From positions 1 through 58,533 of the forward strand of contig CALMAN010000048.1 of NCBI GenBank assembly GCA_937859835.1: DNA of 58,533 nucleotides, read 5' to 3'. A program made the translations under genes and the position numbers. The stretch is from an uncultured Acidipila sp. (lineage in GTDB: Bacteria > Acidobacteriota > Terriglobia > Terriglobales > Acidobacteriaceae). Below the pieces are notes generated by a model. That model was given only the letters and a program-made list of their open reading frames with translations, had not been told where the DNA came from and did not search any database. This document shows, piece after piece, positions 1 to 6,574 of the stretch; the first letter of the stretch is position 1; every line of letters starts with the position of its first letter.

Positions 1-835
1 GCCCAAAGGCGCGCACAAACAACGACCGAAGCGCGGCAGGCAGCAGGTCAAAAGGCGGAGCCGAGGGCATGGGCCGGATGCGCGGGGCGCCGGCGTAGGG
101 GCAGTCCCCTCCCGCGATCCGCTTTTCAAGGGGGGGCGCATCGCCGGCGCCGATCCAGGCTCCGTTGAACGGGTGCACGCCTTCCATGAGCAGAAGAAAC
201 AGCAGCACCGCGAGCGCGAAGTTGTCCTGCTCCGGCGTGCGATCGGTAACGGCCAGGTCGCGGCCCTGCAGTTCCGGGGCAAGGTATTCCGGCTTGGCGA
301 CGGTGCAGCGAAAGACGGTTGTGGGCGTGCGGACCTGCATGGAGTCGCAGTCGACGAGGGTGACCAGCGCCTGGTCCGACACAAAGAAGTTGCTTTCGTT
401 TACATCGCCGACCACGTAGCCGCGGCTGTGAATCGATTCCATGACGATGGCGATGTTTTCAGCGGCCTTGAGCAGGTAGGCCCAGGTAAAGTTGGGCGCC
501 TGCTGCCGCCGGTCCATGGGGTTGTACAGCTGGAAAAGCTCGCGATGCTTGGAGCGGTCGAGCAACGGCATCAGAAAGCCGACACACAGCTTCGCTTCGT
601 TGAACAGCATGCTCTCAGGCCAGCAGATGGACACGTGCCCGCGCCGCTGGGTAGGGTCTGCGGGCGGGTGGTCGACCATCGCCTTGAGCTTGTCGGTGCG
701 CGCAGCGGTGTGGGCGTGGTAAATCTTCGCGACCAGCGTCGTGCGCCCACGCACCGCATAGATGGCCGCCTCGCCACCCTTGCCAAGCTGCGGACCCAGC
801 AGGATCGATTTGCCGCGCTGGTCGATGAGGTTCAT
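1..835 (-). CDS. Protein kinase-like protein of a TerY-type triad (C-terminus cut by window edge)
   Basis: An open frame starts at the ATG at 835 and runs off the left edge without a stop (278 codons visible). The N-lobe has a glycine-rich loop (GKGGEAAIY) and a lysine in VAKIYH. The catalytic loop reads GDVNESN, with the usual HRD replaced by VGD, and the metal-binding DFG is replaced by DCD in LVDCDSMQ. These changes fit the divergent bacterial Ser/Thr-kinase-like proteins that pair with TerY-type VWA proteins and PP2C phosphatases; some carry a C-terminal helix-hairpin-helix DNA-binding part, which would lie outside this window. The ATG overlaps the phosphatase stop by 4 bp (ATGA), indicating translational coupling. 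Whether it is an active kinase cannot be decided from sequence, although the loop Lys, Asp and Asn are kept. Confidence 0.85.
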   Translation of the reverse strand, partial: MNLIDQRGKSILLGPQLGKGGEAAIYAVRGRTTLVAKIYHAHTAARTDKLKAMVDHPPADPTQRRGHVSICWPESMLFNEAKLCVGFLMPLLDRSKHRELFQLYNPMDRRQQAPNFTWAYLLKAAENIAIVMESIHSRGYVVGDVNESNFFVSDQALVTLVDCDSMQVRTPTTVFRCTVAKPEYLAPELQGRDLAVTDRTPEQDNFALAVLLFLLLMEGVHPFNGAWIGAGDAPPLEKRIAGGDCPYAGAPRIRPMPSAPPFDLLPAALRSLFVRAFG

Positions 836-1620
836 GCGACAAGGGCGCGGCGTACCGCGAGCACCAGTGTTTTGTCGTCGTCCGTGCGGTCGTTGACGCG
901 ATCGGAGGCAAGCAGCGCGACCAGCTCTTCCCCGTCGGCTTCCTGCTGGGCGACGTAGTCGAACAGCGGCGCAAAGAAGGGCGCGTGGGCCGTGTTCGTC
1001 GCCAGCTCGAGCGCCAGCGCCTGGAGGCCATCGGTCAACAGGGCCAGCCCGTCTACCGCCGCCGCAGGGCGAACCGTGAGCACTGCGTGCGCAGCCGGAT
1101 CAGGCGCGGTCAGAAAGGTCGTCTCGTTCACGTACTCTCCGGCCGCCGGGGGCGCAAGCACCTCCAGCGCGCCCGCCGGGGAGCGAAACACGATGGCGCC
1201 GTCGCCAAGCTGCAGGGCAGCCACATGGGTCTCGGTGGCAACGGTGAGCAGCAACGTCGAGGCAAAATCACGAAGCGTTGCTTCCCCGGTGGCCGCAGCC
1301 AGCTCTTCCAACGCGCGCCGCGCGTGCAGCATAGCGCCGCACAACAGGGCTTCCCACGCGTGGTCGTCGATGGGTCTCCCCGAGCGGAAACAGCCGGCCA
1401 GGAACTGGGTCGAAGCGCGTACCGCCTCGAGGGCGCCCTCCCCTGAACGCGCAGCCGAACCGGCTCCGTCCGCGACCGCGACGATCAGCGTTCCTTCCGC
1501 CGTCCCATCGTCAAGCAGAAGACCCTGGTGCGCATCCTGGCACAGAAGGCCGCGTGCCGTATGGCTCGTACCCACGACGGACGCACCCAGAACGCCCCAG
1601 GCTGCTGTGCGGATCTCCAT
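832..1620 (-). CDS. PP2C-family Ser/Thr protein phosphatase of the triad
   Basis: 262-residue protein with the PP2C metal-binding signatures: CQDAH near residue 30, VADGAG near 50, a TDG motif near 190, and a C-terminal DDDKTLVL. It belongs to the short PP2C_2 group found beside VWA and kinase genes. It would be expected to remove phosphates placed by the neighbouring kinase-like protein, perhaps on the VWA partner; this is inference from known TerY triads. It starts 3 bp after the VWA gene stops and its stop overlaps the kinase start, so the three genes form one transcription unit. No signal peptide is visible, so it is cytoplasmic. Confidence 0.85.
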   Translation of the reverse strand: MEIRTAAWGVLGASVVGTSHTARGLLCQDAHQGLLLDDGTAEGTLIVAVADGAGSAARSGEGALEAVRASTQFLAGCFRSGRPIDDHAWEALLCGAMLHARRALEELAAATGEATLRDFASTLLLTVATETHVAALQLGDGAIVFRSPAGALEVLAPPAAGEYVNETTFLTAPDPAAHAVLTVRPAAAVDGLALLTDGLQALALELATNTAHAPFFAPLFDYVAQQEADGEELVALLASDRVNDRTDDDKTLVLAVRRALVA

Positions 1621-1623
1621 AGC

Positions 1624-2277
1624 TCAGGCGGGTGAGCCGAAGGTGACCGGGGCCAGCGGCGTTTGCTCGTCTGTTTTGCTCCGCGAGATGCCTTTTTGGC
1701 TTTGCGAGACCCAAAGAAACAGCTCCCGAAAGCTAAGCCCGTTCAGCTTAAGTGTGCGGTCCGTGATGGTCTTCAGCGCCGACATATCGGCATTGTTGAC
1801 GCCCACGGCGAAAAAGTTCAGCCCGCGCGCGGCGGTTTCGCGACGCACCAGCTCCGCCGCGCTGTGCCACTCGTCGGTGGGCGTGCCGTCGGTGATCAGA
1901 AAGACCCAGGGCTGGTAGTAGCTCAGGCCCGCCTCCTTGTATGCCTGCTTGCGCGCCTTTACCATTTGCACGCCCTGTGCCATGGCCTGCCCCATGGGCG
2001 TGCCGCCTTCGGGCACCAGCAGCGGCGCCTGGAAGGAACCGGCCGAAACCCAGTCCTGCACCGTCCGCACGGTTCCGCCAAAGGTGACGATCGCGACTTC
2101 CACGCGCCGCTTGGCTAAACCGTCCTCCTGAATGTCGGCCTGAAAAGCCCGCAAGCCGGCGTTCAGCTCCTCGATGGGAGCGCCTGCCATGGAGCCGGAC
2201 GTATCCAGCAGCATCACGCACGCGCAGCGGGGGTCGGGATTGATGGCGAACTCGGGATTCAGGGCCAGTGCTGTCAC
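1624..2277 (-). CDS. VWA-domain protein, TerY type
   Basis: A single von Willebrand A domain of about 217 residues with a complete MIDAS metal site: DTSGSM near residue 24, the threonine of GGTPMG, and LITDGTPTDEW. This is the compact TerY-like form. I chose the GTG at 2277 because the domain begins right after it and GAGGT lies 8 nt upstream; an ATG at 2418 would add 47 residues of arginine-rich, non-conserved sequence and would run almost into the divergent gene starting at 2424. It is first in the VWA-PP2C-kinase operon. In published comparative genomics (TerY-P triads) such sets occur near stress, tellurite-resistance-like and DNA-processing genes. The function here is unknown. Confidence 0.8.
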   Translation of the reverse strand: MTALALNPEFAINPDPRCACVMLLDTSGSMAGAPIEELNAGLRAFQADIQEDGLAKRRVEVAIVTFGGTVRTVQDWVSAGSFQAPLLVPEGGTPMGQAMAQGVQMVKARKQAYKEAGLSYYQPWVFLITDGTPTDEWHSAAELVRRETAARGLNFFAVGVNNADMSALKTITDRTLKLNGLSFRELFLWVSQSQKGISRSKTDEQTPLAPVTFGSPA

Positions 2278-2423
2278 AGCGCACCTCGCGGTTTCTCCCT
2301 CGAGTCTATCGCGGAGTCTCCTGCGGGAAAGCGAGGGCAACGTTTCGCTGCTGCGCGGAACCGGGGTCGAAACAAGTTGCGCCTCAGGCGCATCCCCGCC
2401 CAGACCAGCGTTCTCCAATACAT

Positions 2424-3536
2424 ATGTCGTCCATGCCCGCAGTCGCCCCGGAACAGGATGCGCCTGCTCTCCCCGAAGGCAAGCTGTGGCGCCCCCGGCG
2501 CGTCCTGATTACCCCGGACGCGCTGGCCCTGCCCCACGGGCAGCGGATGCTCGACCGCGCCGCGTCGTACGGCGCCGAAGTTATCAAGCTCCCAAACAAC
2601 CGGCTTACCGGCTTTCGCGGCGAAACCGAAGGGCAAAGCTATGCGCTTGCGAAAACCACCTTCGCCATCGTGGTCGCGCCGCCGAGCCAGCGCAAGCTGC
2701 AGCCCATTCCCCCTTCGGCCGACTGGCAGTTCCACCTCGCCCAGGGCTGCCCGGCGCACTGCCAATACTGCTACCTGGCCGGCTCGCTTTCCGGCCCACC
2801 GGTGACGCGCGCCTACGCTAACCTGCCGGAGATCCTCGAAGCCCTGCGCCCCTACGCCGGGCAGGGCAGGGTTACCTCGCGTTCTCGCGAGCGCGCCAGC
2901 GAAGGCACGACCTTTGAAGCCTCCTGCTACACCGACCCGCTCGGCATCGAGCACCTGACCGGTGCGCTCGCGGCCTCCATCTGCTTCTTTGGTGAGTGGG
3001 AAGCACCCGTGCAGCTGCGCTGGACAACCAAGTTCGACGCCGTGGGCCCGCTACTCGCCCTGCCTCATCGCGGCCGCACGCGGGTGCGTTTCTCGATCAA
3101 CGCGGCGAGCGTGGCGCGCGGCTTTGAGGGTGGCACGGCGAGCGTTGCCCAGCGCATCAAGGCGCTCGGCCGCATGGCGCGCGCCGGCTACCCGGTCGGG
3201 CTTACCATCGCGCCCATCATGCCGGTTGAACACTGGCAGGAAGAGTACACGGCGCTGCTCGGCGCGGTCGCGGCGGCCGTCCGCGACGTTCCCGCTCTCG
3301 ATCTAACCGCCGAGCTGATTACCCATCGCTTTACGCCGGGATCGAAAGAAGTGCTGCTGGGCTGGTACCCGAAGACAAGCCTCGACATGCGCGAAGACAC
3401 GCGCGCCGAAAAGCGCACCAAGTTTGGCGGCTTCAAGTACGTCTACCCGAAAGACTCGATGACCGCGATGCGCTTCTTCTTTGAAGAGCGCATTGCCGAG
3501 CTGCTGCCCGCGGCGCGCATCCTCTACTGGACGTAG
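2424..3536 (+). CDS. Spore photoproduct lyase-like radical SAM protein
   Basis: 370-residue protein with a radical-SAM cluster motif CPAHCQYC (CX3CX2C) near residue 110, the spacing typical of spore photoproduct lyases (SplB) rather than the common CX3CX2C with an aromatic before the last Cys alone. Firmicute SplB (about 340 aa) uses SAM and a 4Fe-4S cluster to reverse the UV lesion 5-thyminyl-5,6-dihydrothymine. Homologues in non-sporulating bacteria are common but mostly untested. The ATG at 2424 was chosen because upstream codons overlap the divergent VWA promoter region and look non-conserved. The next gene encodes a nuclease-like protein, which would fit a DNA-repair neighbourhood. The substrate is inferred, not shown. 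Confidence 0.78.
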   Translation: MSSMPAVAPEQDAPALPEGKLWRPRRVLITPDALALPHGQRMLDRAASYGAEVIKLPNNRLTGFRGETEGQSYALAKTTFAIVVAPPSQRKLQPIPPSADWQFHLAQGCPAHCQYCYLAGSLSGPPVTRAYANLPEILEALRPYAGQGRVTSRSRERASEGTTFEASCYTDPLGIEHLTGALAASICFFGEWEAPVQLRWTTKFDAVGPLLALPHRGRTRVRFSINAASVARGFEGGTASVAQRIKALGRMARAGYPVGLTIAPIMPVEHWQEEYTALLGAVAAAVRDVPALDLTAELITHRFTPGSKEVLLGWYPKTSLDMREDTRAEKRTKFGGFKYVYPKDSMTAMRFFFEERIAELLPAARILYWT

Positions 3537-3642
3537 GCCGTTCAGCTCAGCTTATAGGATCCTTGATCGGTAGCGCGGGGATCGGAGAACGAGACGCCGT
3601 GTACAGAAGTGCACGGTACCCTCTGGTCAAACCGTCGGCTCC

Positions 3643-3671
3643 TTGCGCTTCGCCCTTTGTTCGCCTACGAT
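3643..3671 (+). promoter_or_regulatory. Promoter with embedded SOS-like operator
   Basis: TTGCGC (3643-3648) and TACGAT (3666-3671) are separated by exactly 17 bp, and the expected start of transcription falls on the GTG start codon at 3678, which implies a leaderless mRNA. The spacer holds CTTCGCCCTTTGTTCGCC (3648-3665), a direct repeat of TTCGCC with an 11-bp period. Close relatives of this 18-mer occur in both orientations upstream of imuA (51398-51415 and 51428-51445). The period matches the GTTC-N7-GTTC layout of alphaproteobacterial LexA boxes. LexA as the binder is inference. Confidence 0.55.
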
Positions 3672-3677
3672 GACGCT

Positions 3678-4541
3678 GTGAGTGTGCTTGCTTTCCCTAC
3701 CCGGCCCGCTGGCTGCAGCGCGACGGCCTTGCACCGCGACCTGAACGCACGCGCCGCGCTTTACGCCCGGAAGCACGCGCTGCTGCACGAGCTTTCCACG
3801 GGTCGTGCTCCCAGCGTTCTGTTCGGCGAGGATGCGGATGGCCGCCACGGCAACTTTCACCCGGCAAGCTACCGTGCCATCCTCAGCGACCCGTGCTGGC
3901 GGGCGCGTTTGCGCAAGGCGCATACGGCTGGCCGCCGCGCCCTGCCCCGGGCCGACTGGCGCTGGCGCGAACTGGACTGCGCGGCGAGCTCGGACGCGCT
4001 GCTGATGAATATCTTTTGCCATCCTCAGCTATACCGCACGGGTGCGGTCGCGGCGCTGCTGGGCGTCAGCCCGGCGAGCCGGCCGCAGTTCGGCGTGCAC
4101 CCCCGGCTCCCGCGCGAGCGCGGCCTGATCGACACAACCGAGATGGACATGGAACTTGACGGCCTCCTGGTAGAAGCCAAGCTGACCGAAGGAGATTTCC
4201 AAACAGCGCGGCCCACGCTGCTGGCCCGCTTTACCGGCTGGGCCGATGTGTTTGAGCCTGACGCGCTTCCGCGCACGCCGTCGGGCGCCTACGCGAGCTA
4301 CCAGCTGCTCCGCGGCGTGCTGGCTGCCGCGGCGAGCCCGGACAGATCGTTCTGCGTGTTGCTCGACGCGCGACGCGTGGACCTGATAACACAGTGGCAC
4401 GCGGTCATGGCTGCTGTGCGCAGCGTCGCTTTTCGCACCCGGCTCAAGCTGCTTACCTGGCAGGAGCTTGCCCGCGCCCTGCCCGGCGGCCTCAGGCAGT
4501 ACCTTGCCGAAAAGTACGGGATCGTGGCTGCCTCTTCGTAG
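3678..4541 (+). CDS. Putative PD-(D/E)XK nuclease-like protein, uncharacterised
   Basis: About 287 residues. The only recognisable signature is a metal-nuclease-like core ELDGLLVEAKL near residue 160, where Asp and the Glu-x-Lys pair have PD-(D/E)XK spacing, followed by TEGDFQ. The rest is alpha/beta sequence without a known domain. The ORF could begin at an ATG at 3609, but a good promoter ends at 3671 and the GTG at 3678 fits a leaderless start, so the later start is preferred. It lies 140 bp behind the photoproduct-lyase-like gene. With the SOS-like operator, a role in DNA repair or DNA-damage-triggered cleavage is plausible; a restriction-type endonuclease is an alternative. No methyltransferase partner is present. 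Confidence 0.65.
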   Translation: MSVLAFPTRPAGCSATALHRDLNARAALYARKHALLHELSTGRAPSVLFGEDADGRHGNFHPASYRAILSDPCWRARLRKAHTAGRRALPRADWRWRELDCAASSDALLMNIFCHPQLYRTGAVAALLGVSPASRPQFGVHPRLPRERGLIDTTEMDMELDGLLVEAKLTEGDFQTARPTLLARFTGWADVFEPDALPRTPSGAYASYQLLRGVLAAAASPDRSFCVLLDARRVDLITQWHAVMAAVRSVAFRTRLKLLTWQELARALPGGLRQYLAEKYGIVAASS

Positions 4542-4639
4542 CGAGGAGATCGTGACCGCCGACGCAACCAGGCCGGGCGAAGCGCCTGCATCCAACCGAT
4601 CAGTTGCTGAGCAAATCCCGGGGGGAGCGCGCACGCACC

Positions 4640-5638
4640 ATGGAATACATCCGCCTTGGCAAGACCGGCCTTCAGGTTTCCCGCATCTGCCTGGGCTGCA
4701 TGAGTTACGGAGAGCCCGCCAAGGGCCCCTTGACCCCGGGCAGCCATGCCTGGACCCTGAACGACGCCGACTCGCAACCCTTTCTGAAGCAGGCCCTCGA
4801 CCTCGGCATCAACTTCTTCGATACAGCCAACGTGTACTCGCGCGGCGCGAGCGAGGAAGTACTGGGCAGATTTCTCAAAAGCAACACCCGGCGCGAGAAC
4901 ACGGTGATCGCGACCAAGGTTCACAGCCCCATGCGAGATGAGCCCAATGGCAGCGGCCTGTCCCGCAAGGCTATCTTTAACGAGATCGACGCCAGCCTGC
5001 GCCGGCTACAAACCGACTATGTGGACCTGTACCAAACGCACCGGTGGGATGATGAAACGCCGGTCGAGGAAACCCTCGAAGCCCTGCACGACGTTGTCAA
5101 GGCCGGAAAGGCCCGCTACATCGGCGCGTCCAGCATGTACTCGTGGCAGTTTGCAAAGGCGCTCTACCTCGCGGACCTGCACGGTTGGACGCGCTTTGTT
5201 TCCATGCAGAACCACTACAACCTGATCTATCGCGAAGAAGAGCGCGAGATGATGGGCCTATGCGAGGCCGAGGGCATCGGCGTGCTGCCCTGGAGCCCGC
5301 TGGCGCGCGGACGGCTGGCACGGCCGTCGGACGCGGAAAGCACCAAGCGGCTCGAAAGCGACCAGTTTGGCAAGACCATGTACGCCGGCACCGAAGCAGC
5401 GGACCGGAAAGTGATCGATGCCGTGGCCGCGCTCGCGCAAAAGCGCCGCATGCCGCAGGCCACCCTTGCGCTGGCCTGGATGCTTTCAAAGCCCTACGTC
5501 ACCAGCCCGATCGTCGGCGCGACCAAGCCGCACCACCTCGCCGATGCGGCGGCTGCGCTCGAGGTGAAACTCTCGCCCGAGGAGATCGGGGAGCTGGAAT
5601 CAAGCTACATCCCGCACCCGGTTCTCGGTTTTAAGTGA
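4640..5638 (+). CDS. Aldo/keto reductase
   Basis: 332-residue NADPH-dependent TIM-barrel oxidoreductase. The catalytic tetrad is complete: Asp and Tyr in FFDTANVYS, Lys in IATKVHS and His in LYQTHRW. The C-terminal cofactor segment SPIVGATKPHHL is also typical. It resembles the YajO/YccK-like subgroup that reduces sugar-derived or general aldehydes; the substrate is unknown. The ATG at 4640 begins the canonical MEYIRLGKTGL opening and follows a GGGGGGAG stretch; an upstream ATG at 4604 would add 12 residues. It stands alone between the nuclease-like gene and an AIM24 gene. Confidence 0.9.
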   Translation: MEYIRLGKTGLQVSRICLGCMSYGEPAKGPLTPGSHAWTLNDADSQPFLKQALDLGINFFDTANVYSRGASEEVLGRFLKSNTRRENTVIATKVHSPMRDEPNGSGLSRKAIFNEIDASLRRLQTDYVDLYQTHRWDDETPVEETLEALHDVVKAGKARYIGASSMYSWQFAKALYLADLHGWTRFVSMQNHYNLIYREEEREMMGLCEAEGIGVLPWSPLARGRLARPSDAESTKRLESDQFGKTMYAGTEAADRKVIDAVAALAQKRRMPQATLALAWMLSKPYVTSPIVGATKPHHLADAAAALEVKLSPEEIGELESSYIPHPVLGFK

Positions 5639-5678
5639 GCGGCGGCTGCCGGGAGACATAGGGCCGATGCTAGCCTGA

Positions 5679-5716
5679 ACGCGCAGCCCAGACGCGAGCC
5701 CGGACGCGCAGCCCGC
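5679..5716. repeat. Degenerate 12-13 bp tandem repeat, three units
   Basis: Three consecutive units related to ACGCGCAGCCCG lie at 5679-5691, 5692-5703 and 5704-5716, directly upstream of the AIM24-family gene's ribosome binding site. The same GC-rich words appear beside the 12-bp array at 36401. No function can be assigned. Confidence 0.5.
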
Positions 5717-5735
5717 ACACATAAAGGAGTCCGCC

Positions 5736-6491
5736 ATGCAAAGTCGCATTCTTGGTAGCACCATGCCCGTGCTCGAGTTCCGTCTCGAGCCAAACGACAC
5801 CGTCATCTCGGAGGCCGGGGAGCTGAGCTGGATGTCGAGCTCCATCCAGCTCACCACGCACACCCAGTTTTCCGGGGGCGGCGGCTTTTTTGGCGCGATC
5901 AAGCGTGTTGCCGGCGGCGGCAGCCTGTTTATGACCGAGTACCGCGCGGTGGGCGCGCCCGGCGAGATAGCCTTTGCGGCCAAGATGCCCGGGCACATCG
6001 TTCCCGTTGAGGTTTCGCCAGGGCAGGAGTTCCTGGTACATCGTCACGGCTTCCTTTGTGCCACCCCGGCGGTCAACATCGGTGTCGGCTTTCAGCAGTC
6101 CCTCGGGGCAGGCATCTTTGGCGGCGACGGCTTTTTGCTGCAGCGCATCACCGGCACAGGCGTGGCGTGGCTTGAACTTTCCGGTGAGCTGGTGGTGCGC
6201 GACCTGCGTCCGGGCGAAACCTTGCGCGTGCACCCAGGCCACGTTGGCGCCTTTCAGGCTTCGGTCAACTTCGGCATTACCCGCATCCAGGGCATCCGCA
6301 ACATGATCTTCGGCGGCGACGGCATCTTTCTTGCCGCGCTTACCGGCCCGGGACGGGTGTGGCTGCAAACCTTGCCCCTGCCGCAACTGGCGCACAAGCT
6401 GCAACAGTACATGGGCGGCGAAGCTACGCGGGGAGCCACCACCGGGGTGGTCGGCGGCATTGTGGGCTCAATTCTTGAAGGCATGCGCTGA
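5736..6491 (+). CDS. AIM24 / TIGR00266 family protein
   Basis: 251-residue beta-rich protein matching the AIM24 (former DUF124, TIGR00266) family by length and by its repeated glycine-rich strands: GGGGFFGAIKRVAGGGSLF near residue 48, GAGIFGGDGFLLQ near 125 and MIFGGDGIFLAALTGPG near 190. The family has a tryptophan-RNA-binding-protein-like double beta-sheet fold. Its bacterial role is not known; the yeast member supports mitochondrial membrane organisation. No signal peptide is seen. A strong AAAGGAG site lies 8 nt before the ATG at 5736. It appears monocistronic and ends just before a hairpin shared with the convergent receptor gene. Confidence 0.88.
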   Translation: MQSRILGSTMPVLEFRLEPNDTVISEAGELSWMSSSIQLTTHTQFSGGGGFFGAIKRVAGGGSLFMTEYRAVGAPGEIAFAAKMPGHIVPVEVSPGQEFLVHRHGFLCATPAVNIGVGFQQSLGAGIFGGDGFLLQRITGTGVAWLELSGELVVRDLRPGETLRVHPGHVGAFQASVNFGITRIQGIRNMIFGGDGIFLAALTGPGRVWLQTLPLPQLAHKLQQYMGGEATRGATTGVVGGIVGSILEGMR

Positions 6492-6530
6492 GCGCATCCT
6501 GGCACGCCGCAATGAAACGGCGGAAGAAAA

Positions 6531-6558
6531 AACGCCCGGCGATTGCTCGCCGGGCGTT
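6531..6558 (-). terminator. Intrinsic terminator between convergent genes
   Basis: A perfect 12-bp inverted repeat with a TTGC loop (AACGCCCGGCGA / TCGCCGGGCGTT). Read on the minus strand it is followed by a run of T residues (the plus strand shows GAAGAAAAAA before it), so it terminates the large TonB receptor gene. In the plus direction the T-tract is poor, so it would only weakly stop the AIM24-family gene. Confidence 0.85.
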
Positions 6559-6574
6559 CTGGTTACAGACGGAG

